Source: Prostheceraeus crozeri | Taxonomy: Eukaryota > Platyhelminthes > Polycladida > Euryleptidae | Direction of reading: 5' to 3' | DNA: 64,000 nucleotides | Assembly (NCBI GenBank): GCA_907163375.1 | Contig: CAJQUW010006325.1 | Location: forward strand, 1 to 64,000 | Shown: piece after piece, positions 1 through 12,000 of the stretch | Numbering within the stretch: position 1 is the stretch's first letter | Layout: each line of letters begins with the position of its first letter | Program-made: the position numbers and the translations under genes | The notes under the pieces: model-generated | Seen by the model: the letters and a program-made list of their open reading frames with translations, nothing else | What the model was told of the DNA's origin: nothing | Databases searched by the model: none

Positions 1-22
1 TCAAGAAAGACCATGATTATGT

Positions 23-238
23 TGTAGTGCCATATCTATGAGCCATGTCAAGTGATTCGGATATCAGATATTAGGCATGCCGACTGCCAGGTAGTGATAT
101 CTTTGACTTCATGTAATAATTTAAATTACAAACTCTCTAACCTTCTGATAACCTTCTGATACATGCAAGACCTACGTCCAAATAAATGTAGTTGACTTCT
201 TGATTTATTATTGTCAATACAAAACCGCAACAACTACA
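23..238 (+). repeat. 5' LTR
   Basis: Left long terminal repeat of the fossil retrotransposon, bounded by TGTAG and CTACA. It matches 1756-1959 over nearly its whole length, with scattered differences and one small indel. Confidence 0.9.
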
Positions 239-1755
239 ATTGGAGAGCCCGACTCAAACACAGAAGTAAATACGAATTCTCAAGCAATGGCTTCAGAAAC
301 ACCAACAACCAACGCAATAACGGTCAGACCTCCTACATTTATGGCTTTAAATCCAAACGCCTGGTTCATAATTTTGGAAGCACAATTTCATCTGGCCAAC
401 ATCAGTACAACGTCAACGAAATTTTATTACGCACTCGCTGCATTACCAGTCGAAGTAGTGAGCAAGCTATCAACAACCGATCTGACTGACAATGATTACA
501 ATACATTGAAAACGAAGGTTTTTGAGCTACATGAAGCTTCAAAACCAGAGATTTTCGAAAATTTTCTACGCGAGAAACCATTAACTGGAAAACCGTTCCA
601 TTTTCTCGTTGAAATGCAACAACTTGCTGCAAAAGCTGGTGTCGGAGACGATCTTGTTCGTCACAAGTTCCAACAAGCGCTTCCTCCCAACATTGCACCG
701 ATCATTGCCACGCAAAAGTCTACTCCTTTGAATGATCTGGGTAAGCTTGCTGATGAATTGTACAGTTTTAGTACTAACAACGTTGCCATTAATCACGTTC
801 CTTCAGCTAGGCCTACTAGTACTGTTAGATCTGAAATGCATGTTAAGGTCAGTAGAGATTTGATGCCATTTTCCGCAGATCAACGTCCCAAAATTTGCCG
901 TGCTCATATATTTTTCCCGACTAGAGCTAAGAGCTGCAGAAGCTGGTGTAGATGGCCAGATCAGTCAGGTTGTAGAATTGTTCAATCCGCCCACAATACT
1001 CCCCCTAATTCGCCTCACACTTCTCGAGAAAACTCACCCATCCACATCATATCATCCACAAAGTAATGGTATGCTCGAGCGATTTCATCGCACTTTGAAA
1101 ACAGCAATTACTGCGAGAAAACAAGACTGGCTGATAAGTTTGCCCCTTGTAGAGCTTTCTTTGCGTTCAATCCCGAATGAAAGTGGTTATTGTCCATTTA
1201 CCGCCGTTACAGGTTCTCCGATTTTAGCATCACATGCATATTTTAACAACATAAAAAATGATACAACTTGTAACTCGAATTATATTGAGAACTTAGCCAA
1301 ATGCATCGAAACACTCGACTTCACAAAACTTTCAAAAGGAAATCATCACTCTTCTTCACGTAGATATAATTCTTTGGAATTACAGAAAGGAGATTTCGTG
1401 TGGTTGAGAGTTGATCGTGTGCGGCGCCCACTCGAGGCTCCTTATGAAGGTCCTTTGACTGTTGTTGTGTTTGAAAGTACGGTGACTGTGAAATTTCCGT
1501 CCGGACGCGTTAGTGTCGTATCGAAGGAACGTATTAAAAAGGCTAACGTTGTTCGCACTAATTCTGTACTTTTCAGATCGAAAGACAACAAAGAATCGGG
1601 AGAATTTGAGAATCTGTTGGCAGAAGAACAACACAGACAAGAAAAAGTCTCAATAGATCTTCAACAACATGATACTTAATCGTCAAGAAGTAACCAATTG
1701 AAGAAATCGAAGAAACGCATAACTTTTTGTGACTCCATCACTAGCCGGGGGCTAA

Positions 1756-1959
1756 TGTAGTGCCATATGTATGAACCACATCAAATGATTCAGATATCAG
1801 ATATCAGGTGTGCCAACTGCCAAGTAGTGATATCTTTGACTTCATGTAATAATTTAAATTACAAGCTCTCTAACCTTCTGATACATTTGGACCTACGTCC
1901 AAATAAATGTAGTTGACTTCTTGATTTATTATTCTCAATACAAAACCGCAACCACTACA
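1756..1959 (+). repeat. 3' LTR
   Basis: Right long terminal repeat of the fossil retrotransposon, with the same TGTAG and CTACA ends as the left copy. It is followed directly by host sequence (ATATGAATGAAAG) that recurs at 2730-2742 in the next tandem unit. Confidence 0.9.
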
Positions 1960-1992
1960 ATATGAATGAAAGATAAATGTACTATTTCTGAC

Positions 1993-2082
1993 CTGTTGTG
2001 GTAGCAGTTGTAGTTGGTTCTGCTGTGGTTGTCGAGACTGTACTAGATTCAGTTGTCAACGGCACGGATGTCGTTGTTGCTT
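1993..2082 (-). CDS. Mucin-like exon, type A, copy 1 (90 bp)
   Basis: Copy of the 90-bp exon at 2763-2852, with the same acceptor and donor. It encodes ATTTSVPLTTESSTVS and more Thr, phase 1 at both ends. The next exon of the gene should lie left of the window, because position 1-22 matches the end of a further tandem unit. Confidence 0.75.
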
Positions 2083-5000
2083 CTGAAATTGAATGTAGAC
2101 GAGACTGTGATTTCCAATGATTGTTATGTTGATCAATCAGTCAGTTGAAGGTGAGGCCAAAATAATGATCAATCATGTAAACAGCGGAAATATGTCTGGC
2201 CTCATCGCATTTCCTATACATGTACATGTGTTTTGGATGTTGTGCAACACTCATAACAGCGATAAAGAAGTACTTCATAGTTTTCCACTAGATACTGTTA
2301 TTTGACTGTCTTACCTTGTGTTGTGGTTGGTGACTCAGTTGTCGTCGTGGAAGCAGTCGATGTTGACGCTTCTGAAAGATCAAGGTGAAAGGCAATGAAG
2401 ACTACTACTGATGATCCACACTTGCAATTTGAAATCATATCTCTAATGCGCAGATTGATGCTCTTTAAATGCATGAATGCACTGAATGATATCCAACTGC
2501 TTTTCTGTGTTCCTATGACTTTTTAAAAGGAATGAGTATCTGATAATGCATTTTCGGTGTCATAGAATTTGATCTCAATGATGCTACACAGCATAGGCAG
2601 AGAAATTGCAATGATGTTGCTATCAGTGTGAGACATTTATACTACACTAGTAATCGGAGCTGATGCTTGTCAGCTGTTCTCCAATACTGAGGCCTTTCGG
2701 ACAAAGATGCATCGAGAAAGACCATGATTATATGAATGAAAGATAAATGTACTATTTCTGACCTGTTGTGGTAGCAGTTGTAGTTGGTTCTGCTGTGGTT
2801 GTCGAGACTGTACTAGATTCAGTTGTCACCGGCACAGATGTCGTTGTTGCTTCTGAAATTGAATGTAGACGAGACTGTGATTTCCAATGATTGTTATGTT
2901 GATCAATCAGTCAGTTGAAGGTGAGGGCAAAATAATGATTAATCATGTCAAACAAGGGAAATCTATCTACCGTCAGCGCATTTCCTATACATGTACTCGT
3001 GCATGTGTTTTGGATGTTGTGCAATACTCCTAACAACGATGAAGAAGTACTTCATAGTTTTCCACCAGATACTGTTATTTGACTGTCTTACCTTGTGTTG
3101 TGGTTGGTGACTCAGTTGTCGTCGCGGAAGCAGTCGAGATTGTCGCTGCTGAAATTTGAAGATGAGTGAAAATCAGTCTTTGATTTGTTTGAAGTCGCTT
3201 TTGATGTTTTCAGTTTCTTAGCGTTTTTAATTGAATATTTAGAAAAGACTAACCTGACTTTTGGAATGCCTACGAGAGACGGCATTTGCATCAGTTTACG
3301 GATTAAGGAGCTTTTTGATCAGTTTTGGAATTTAGATGGCTGTTGACATAACGTTGTGTCATTGTAACATATGGATTTTGGCTTATTGCACTACTCTAGA
3401 TGAAAGTTTGATTTTCCTTTGAATGTAGTGACTAATGAATAATAAAATGTTTCGAATAAGGATGGCGAAGAATTGCTCTGGCAACAGGGTAGTCATGATT
3501 ACTGAAACATTCTGAGTAGTGTGGAGTGGCGGACGACTTCAAAGCTTCCTCTAACCGATCCCTTATATTCCGTTTCCTAAATGGGGGCGCAACTTGAAAA
3601 TTTCTCTTTTTCTAGTTAATTTTGATAGAATTTAATCGCAATCTCATAATTAATTGACTATTATATTTCGCTTGGTCAACCGTTGCACTTGATTTAGAAA
3701 ACAGTCTGGTTTGCTTAATTAAATGGAGTAATCAGTGAATAGTATTTGCAAATTTGTTGCTTCGGATGATCTCATCATAGCTGATTATTTACGTCGACAG
3801 TCATCTCCTGTCGATCTACTTGTCGGAAGAAAGTGTCAGCAACTGCGGCGATAAGAAAATGCTTTTGTCCGTGAACAGGTAGAGGGAAACAAGACTTCAA
3901 GGTGTGCAGGTCAGAGATTCGAAATCTTCTGACCTTAACTGAGGAAAATTATGACTCAAGAAATGCATGAGTATGGGATCAATATACAAATTGAAGCCTG
4001 CCAGTGAACAGATGGGCCGATTTCGATAAAACTTACAAACATGTATTCTTTGAGCTGATGACACCAGCTTGATTTGAAACCCAAACTAAAAACCTCCAGC
4101 ATTAATATAACAACAGTTGTAAAGTTATGTGCAGTTTGCCGCTAAAAAACATGGTAAGTAACAGGGTTTGAACCGGCCAGGGCCGGGCCGGCGGCCGGCG
4201 CTCAGAGAAGCCGGCCGGCGTCATCTAAATCGGCCGGCCGTTGGCCGGGCTGGAGGCCGGTGCATTCAAAACCGGCCGGTCCGAGGCCGATGCATTCAAA
4301 ACCGGCCGGTCCGAGACCGGTGCATTCAAAACCGGCCGGTCCGAGGCCGGCGTATCTAAAACTGGGTGGTCGGAGTCCGGCCTATTTAAAATTCTGATGC
4401 TTTCATGGTTATTGAAGATCATGAGCGTGTAGATGAGTTGTTACTACGTGTACCTTCCAAAGTAACCGCATGACATTTTCGATGAGATGAATGTAACTCC
4501 GATATGTGAGACTTGATAAAGGACTAGCATGATAATTATGCTATCACAGGACTTGACGTTTCTTAATAGCATCGAGGATTTAATTGTCTTGCATCATGTT
4601 GACCCTGCTCGCAATTATTCACTCTCAGGAAAGTTTAGAGGATGCCATTTCTTGTTGTTTGCTTGGTCACAAACTCTAGTTCCGAGGTGACCGACATTTT
4701 TTGCTACGATATTGGGCAACATGAGGACGCGGGGCGATCTGCATACAGCCTCAGCAGCAACACAGAAAGGATTGGCAAGCGAGGGGCAATCATCAAATGT
4801 GAATTGAGGTGTGTCACGATGAATGCTTTCGAGAGAAATTGCGCAACGGCGGGGTAAATCTGAGTCGAAGGATGCCGTGATAAATTTAACAAATACAGTA
4901 AACCCTCTATTTAATGGACACCATTTTTGGCAGCTCAAAGTGTCCATTGAGAACAGGTGTCCATTATGTAAAGGGGTCCATTTTCGTTTGCTTCAATACT

Positions 5001-8000
5001 CACTTTCTCGTTATTATTATCGTTTTTTAATCATATGAAAGTACTTATAGTGGTTATATTCTGCACATGCGTATATTAGTATTATGTAAATACTGAAATT
5101 ATTTGCAAATACATTATAGAATATATAATATTATGCATATATTATGTTATTGTATATGATCACCGTAAACTCCATTCGTACTTCTGTATCATGAGAAACT
5201 TAATTATTTGAATAATTTATGCTGTTTGCTACGTGTATACGAATTTGTTAATTGGTATACGTGTATTTTCTGGTCAGTGAATTATGTCAATGATCACTTA
5301 ATATACGCATTATAATGATCTACACACTTTCCTTTATCATGAAGTCAAAACCAAAAATTAAATACATCGATCAGTTTAATTGAACATGTTTTACAGAGAG
5401 ATTTCTTCTCACAAAAAGGTACGCAAGTTCAGAAGATAACTGTCTATTGTGGTTTAAAAAAATTGTCAATATGAGTTTCTCTGGCCACTTTCGAACTCTA
5501 ACTGCATTATGCGAAAACGTTCTTGAAGCTTAATTATCATATCTACACTCTCTTCGTCATTGGATTCCATTAAATGACTGTCGACGGTTTGAAATTAAAG
5601 ATTGATGTCTTAATTTGCTTAAGACATCTTTTATCATGAAAATCAATTAAGCGATTATGTCACCTCATCGTGAGTGGCCGACGGGTTTGAAGAGTTTCAG
5701 ACAACATCATCAATCTTTTGCTTGGTTTGGACTGTTTACAAGTGCGGCAATGTGTTAATTTAATTATCATGAGATGGGAATAATGTCAATTCGTGTCAAT
5801 CATCATGCTTTCATAACAAAACTTAAGACGAGATTGCCATACAAAGCAATCTCATCTTGAGAATTAACCACTTTGATGATTTGTTTGTCCACACCTATTG
5901 AGGGAAATTGTCACAAAATGCTGTCCGTTGTCCACGTTGAGCAGGTGTCCACTATGGCAAAGGGCATTCCAATGAGAAATGCAAATTATGCAGGACAAAG
6001 TGTCCATTGCGTACGAGTGTCCATTACGGAGAGGGTCCACTACAAGCAGGTTTTACTGTATCTACCTAATTTAACATTTGTTTTTTGTGATAATGTACCA
6101 ATATTTGGTGCTGTCTGTGTGATTCGAAGGAGTAGGAAAGAGAAGTGATGCAAAGAATACTTTGCCGAGGGAAAATAGATGCAAGGAAAGAAGTTTGATA
6201 GTAAATTTCTTAGTGACATGGGTATTGCATAATGATTGCAACCTAATTCTGCATCAACTTAGCAAGTCTGTTGAACTCTAAAACAGACTTTTGCTAAGAA
6301 ATTGTTTTCTTCGGCTAATGTGTGTTTGAAGAGCTGTCAATTCGTTTGAGTGAGGGGCTTCTGTCTTTGTTACTATGTCTTCCTCCAACGAGTTTGATTA
6401 GGAAAAACTGATACCATTATGCAACATGCACAAGATATTTTAACTTACACAAGATTAGATGCACAAGATATTTCAGACAACTTTCTGTGACTTTTTTACA
6501 ATCATGACCGACCTCGACGCCGAATCCGTTTCGGACTGGGACCTCATAAACAAAGAAATCAAGCAAATGATTGACAATGGTGTTTTGGAGTTCACTGAGA
6601 AGGGAAAGAGAAACATTACGAAATATTCATCAACATCCTCATGGTCAGAAATTCTTGGATTGAAATATACAACAGGCACGATGAGAGAACTTACTGGATG
6701 GGTTGCTTGTCGTCATTGTGAAGGTAGCTTTTTTAAAACTCATGGACCACCAGATATGAAAGGTACACGGAAGAACTATGGACTATCAACCGCACATCGT
6801 CATGTGAACAGCTGTAATAAGCGCAAGGAGAAGAGCACCGCGGGGTCGACGAAACAGAAGACAATACCACCGTTCGCATTTAACAAGAAGACATAGTCAA
6901 GAGAGGACACCACCAGGTTGAAAGAAGCTGAGACTGTTTATGTAATTGGAGGTGAGCATAACTTTTTGGACATTAAAAACGACGGTTTAATGCAATTGGC
7001 CCAAACTTTACTTGACATTGGAGCTAAATATGATCGTGTGAGTGTGAAGGATATATGGTTTGGTCGACGAACAATATCAGATAATATACTTACTGAGTTT
7101 GATCGCTTCCGACTTCATTTCAAGGAGCTTATTCAACCTGCGGTAGCAGAAGGAGCAATTGCGTGCATTACAGACCTCTGGACCGACCCAGAACGTTTTC
7201 GATCTTTTCTAGAGGTCAGTGTGTTTTGGATTAACGAAGAATTCCAACTTGTGCACAGTGCCGCTCGTTGCAAATTATTCGAAGAAGAAAGGAAGACGGC
7301 GGCAAATATTTTGAGTGCTTTGAGTGCTTTTTTTAAGTGAATGAAATATTTAACGAATTTGGTCTTGATATAAAAGACACTCCAATTGCAACTGATGCAG
7401 ATGCCAACATCGTCGCAGCATTAACTGATTCAACATGAATACAGTGCATTTGTCATCGGATTTCTACTGTGCTAACTAACGGGTGGGAAAAGACTAAAAA
7501 TGAAATGACAGTTCTCCGCCTTACGGACAAGGCTGTACGTGATGTGTCGGGTTACGTTCACAAATCCTCAGGTAAGCTAAAACTTTTTCTATCCTTCCTT
7601 TATTTCCTATGTGGACATGTCTTATTTCACAGTTAACAGTAGTAGTTTATATGCATGGATGCGTGACTACTAGACTAGTTGTACAAATGGAATTTTACAG
7701 ACTGCTAGTGGACACTACATACTTCAATGCATCTGTGACCATTTTAACTGCGCTTTACTTTGACTGACATTCCATAGGCCTATGTTTAAATGTTAAACTG
7801 ATAATATTCAATTGACCAATCCCCAAAATATGTAAATTTTTCATGTTTTAAGATAAAAACCACCCTTCTGGATTTGAAGTTGCCGACTTCTGCTTGACCA
7901 AAACATTCTAAGCTAGTGACAAATGTAAGGAAATTTGAAATAACAAATTTGGCGAGTTCATTAAACATAGGCTTGTGAAGAGGGATACAGTAGAATTATT

Positions 8001-9041
8001 TGGAGAGATCTTTTAAGTGACATTTTTCGGGTCACAAGTGAGCCGATGAAATAGTGTTCGCTGCTCAGCATTTGTTGTTACACTGAGTTATTCATCTTAT
8101 ATATTTTTTACTAATCTCCATTCTATAAAGGTGGATCAATTGTTTCCAATGTCCTGTGTAAATGTATAGTGACATCATTGAAATATATATCTAGAATTGT
8201 AGTAAGAATTTATCCTTAACTAACATATTTTGTTTTAGGCATTAAAGAACGTCTACCTAAAACCTTAAAGACGTCCTCGCAGACTCGTCCGTGGCGATCC
8301 TTTGACGCTGTGTATTCGTCGTTCTTTACTTCCTTTCAAAGCTTAAGATCATGGTTGGAAGAACGCCAAGAGGAGGAGCGATTAGCAAACATTTCAATCA
8401 TTTTGGTGAAGGAGCTGGCTAATTTTTTTGAGCAATTCAACTCACTGTTTGACGCTCTTGAGGACAGCAGCGGTCCTAGTTTGAACAAAGTGATACCGAC
8501 GTACTACCTCATTGTCAATCACGTGTGTCGAATAAGTGAGGATGATCACTCTGTGATAAAACGTCTAAAGGAGCAAATCTCTCATTTCATATTTGAAAAG
8601 TATTGGTCAAAGGTTACAAATCTTTATCAAGTCGCCATCCTTTTGGATCCGATCTTCTCAGCATTTGAATTTGAAGATGAAGCCACAACATTGCGTTCAG
8701 CTGCCATTGATGGCTTGCTCGTTGTTGTAAATGGATTGAAATTGAAAAATGTGGTGATGGAAACTGGTACTGATGACACTGCTGCAACCAGCTCGATGAC
8801 TGTTAGTACAGGTGAATCAAAACTAAAGGATCCCTTTGCCGCTCTTAAGAGACAAATTAACGACAGCTGACAAAAATGTGTCTACGTCTTCAAGCATATT
8901 CAAGCATAAAGTAAGCACAGTCTTCATTCTCATGTACGTGCATGCTTGTTTATTATCTGTAGTACCTCTCTGCTCTTGCCAGTAAATGTGACACAGTAGG
9001 TTGTATAGGTAACTTAACTCGTACATACTTGACCTCCTTAC

Positions 9042-9080
<39 letters not shown>

Positions 9081-12000
9081 ACATATATAAAAGTGAAGTA
9101 TAAAAAATAAAATGGCACACAATAAGAAAATCCAATACAACTCAGGAAAAACAAAAGGATCTTGATTCCCGACCGGTTTCACCTCATTTCATGAGGCTAG
9201 TCATGGGAATGAAATGTATTTCAAAATTATCGAAATTAGGCATATATACATAAAATCAACTTCTATTCAGCTTGGGCTGAAGCATAGAAATATACAATTT
9301 TTCTTTATGTTCCCGATCAATCCTTGTGGATGTCGGGGACATTTTGAAAATGGGTGCGGCCTCAAATTTATTACATGGTGAAGTGATATTCGCAGCGCAC
9401 CTAGATATGTGGCGACTTACATCCAACAACATGTATTGCGGTCTAAACATCTGTTGTCTATGCACAGTAAGTCTATTTCGAAAACAGCCTCCAGTTTGAC
9501 CAATGTAATAATCATTACATTTTTTACAGCGGATAACGTATATCACATTGCTGGAGTAGCAGCTGAGGTTAGAATTTATGTTGAAATGCTTAAGGTCATC
9601 GTTCACGTTGAATTCGATGGTTTTACCCACAATCATCGTTTCACAGCACACACAACTCGGCTCATCACACCTGCTGACCCCGTAGATAGTTTTGCGATTA
9701 TTCTTGCAGAGAGATCGAAGAAGAGATTTTGGTTGTTTGAACACCCTCGCTACTTTTTTGTCTTTGAAAGACTCCATCAATTTCAAGGCACCACTTGTAG
9801 GAAGAATTACTTCTTTAAATGTGTTGGGATTATTTTTGTTATTTGATGTTATGAAAGGGATCATTTCATCTTCACGCATTTGCAGTTTTGCATCATTCAA
9901 TTTGTTGTCATTGACTTTGTTTTGCTGTGCTTTCAGAAATGCGTTTTCAATAAGAGATTCGGGATAATTCATCTTCATTAGTCTACTTTTCAAGTCTGAT
10001 AATCTTAGTTTCCTTTTGTATTCCTGAGAAACAATCTTGACGATCCTGTTGGCCAAAGTATATGGAACATTATTTAGGGTATGTCTTGGGTGAGCTGAAT
10101 TATATGGCACATAATTAAAGCTATCAGTTGGTTTGTGAAAAATATCTGTCTCTACTTCGTTCCTATCCCTATAGACTAGAACATCCAAGAAATTAAGTGC
10201 TAAGTCATTGGATTCCATAGTAAACTTTATACTATCATTTAGATTATTTATCATATTGAAGAAGTCATTAACATCCCCAAATCGACTTTCCCAAATAATC
10301 CAGCAATCGTCAATATATCTTTGCCATGCATTCTGAATGGAGTTGCAAATGTCATCATCATGGAGATCTCTAAGAATTGTGTACATATTTCTTTCAATGA
10401 ACCGCATTACCAAAATGGCATATGTAGGGGCCATTTTAGTCCCCATGGCAGTGCCTCTTATTTGTATAAATAAATCATTTTCGAAATTGAAAAAGTTGTT
10501 CTCTATGACAATCTTGACCGATCCCATAATGAATTCATTCGAAAATCTCTCGCAAACAAACGATCTACTGTTCAATTCCAGAGAAATATTGGTATACAAT
10601 GAAATGACGTCGAACGACACAAAAATCGCATCCTCACCAATAATGTCGAAATTTCGCGGCAACTTGGACAAAAAATCACAGGTATCTCTACAGTAACTGG
10701 GAAGCGATGTAATCAGTGGTTTAAGAATTTCATCCACTGATTACATCGCTTCCCAGTTACTGTAGAGATACCTATGATTTTTTGTCCAATGTAATCAGTG
10801 GTTTAAGAATTTCATCCACAAATGAGCTTAAATGGCTAGTTGGTGAGTGGCTGCTAGAGATTATAAGTCTGAATTTTAGATCATTCGGAGGTTGAATCCA
10901 AACGTAGCCATATATATCTGGAGCAAGGTTATTCAAGTCAGCTCTATGCTTATGCAATTTGGGGAGCCCATAGAAAAATGATACTTCAAAGTTGAATTTA
11001 GTGAGGTAATTGAATTCTCTCTTTGAAAATTTACATGTCTTATGATGATAATTGCAAAACCGTTTAATCATATTGACCGTTTCATTTGGATTGTACTTAC
11101 CTATTTTTTTGTACGTGCTACTATCTGATAAATGTTCAGATTCAATTCTATCTTTATAAAAAGAATAGTCTAGAATGACGAAAGATCCCCCTTATCCGAT
11201 TTGGTAATGTGGATAGATTGACTATTTTTCAATTCTATGAGACAAGCATTTTCTATTCTCGACAAGTTGAAAATTCTTTTACAACTTTTCTTTGATACAT
11301 TTGCGGATTCATTCTCAATTAGATCGATTATTGCATTTAAATTAGGATTTAAGCCTCTTCCTGACACAAAGCTAGAATGATCATAAGCTACCTTCATGTC
11401 ATCATTCTCCATTGTGTTTTCCTTGAAATAGTCATTTAGTCGCAATTTTCGACAGAATTCTGTTACTTCAGTTTCATTTTCAACATCGTTCCTACTTGGA
11501 TGAGGAGTGAATTTACAGCCCTTTTGCAGCAATTTTTTGTGGTCTTCCCCCAGTTCTAAAGATGAAAGATTAAAAGTAGAGATACCCACTACATTAAAAA
11601 AGAATTCGACACATTTTCAACATATCGCATATCATCACACTCATCTGCATTAGATGTGTCAGGATTGTTTCGATTATCTTGAGATCTGAAGTTTCTACGA
11701 GGACCGCAGTATTTCCTGCTCATATTAAAATTGTCGTTCCGCCTAAAGTTTCTACTATAATTCCTATAGTCATAGTTGTTCGAGTGGAAGCGAAATCTAC
11801 TATCATTCGTATATCGCTGATATTGGTTGTTTCTTACAAAGTTTCTTCTATCATTTCTAGACCTGTTAGTTACTGCATCAGCGTAACTCTGATCATTATA
11901 GAATTTCATATTTGGTTTAAAAGTACAGTTAATAGAGAATTAATAATTTAATAACTCGGGAATCAAGATCCTTTTGTTTTTCCTGAGTTGTATTGGATTT

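Larger units (their letters stand above)
23..1959 (+). mobile_element. Ty3/gypsy-like LTR retrotransposon fossil
   Basis: Two direct repeats of about 204-216 bp, each beginning TGTAG and ending CTACA, bound a short interior, which is the layout of an LTR retrotransposon. A gag-related stretch (about 290-840) and an integrase C-terminal stretch (about 1010-1679, with the motif YHPQSNGMLERFHR) are recognisable, both on the plus strand. The flanks ATGT (19-22) and ATAT (1960-1963) look like a 4-bp target duplication that has changed at one base. By eye the two LTRs differ at about 7-9 percent of aligned positions plus an indel, so the insertion is old. The element is broken and far shorter than a whole member of the family. 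It sits inside one unit of a tandem exon array of the host mucin-like gene. Confidence 0.9.
1..3160. repeat. Tandem array of about 770-bp exon-pair units
   Basis: Positions 1961-2380 and 2731-3150 are close copies (offset 770-777 bp), each with one type A and one type B mucin-like exon on the minus strand. The sequence ending AAAGACCATGATTAT occurs both at 2717-2731 and at 6-20, so a third unit extends off the left edge. The middle unit carries the LTR element at 23-1959. Confidence 0.8.

Noticed and set aside
4168-4432. Overlapping open frames encoding periodic AFKTGRSE-like peptides on both strands
   Set aside because: They follow the 30-bp satellite at the hAT end; frames open on several strands at once are a product of the repeat.
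8823-9182. Frame encoding YIYIYI runs, and similar ones at 15346-15564 and 17760-17814
   Set aside because: They cross (TA)n repeats and have no conserved content outside them.
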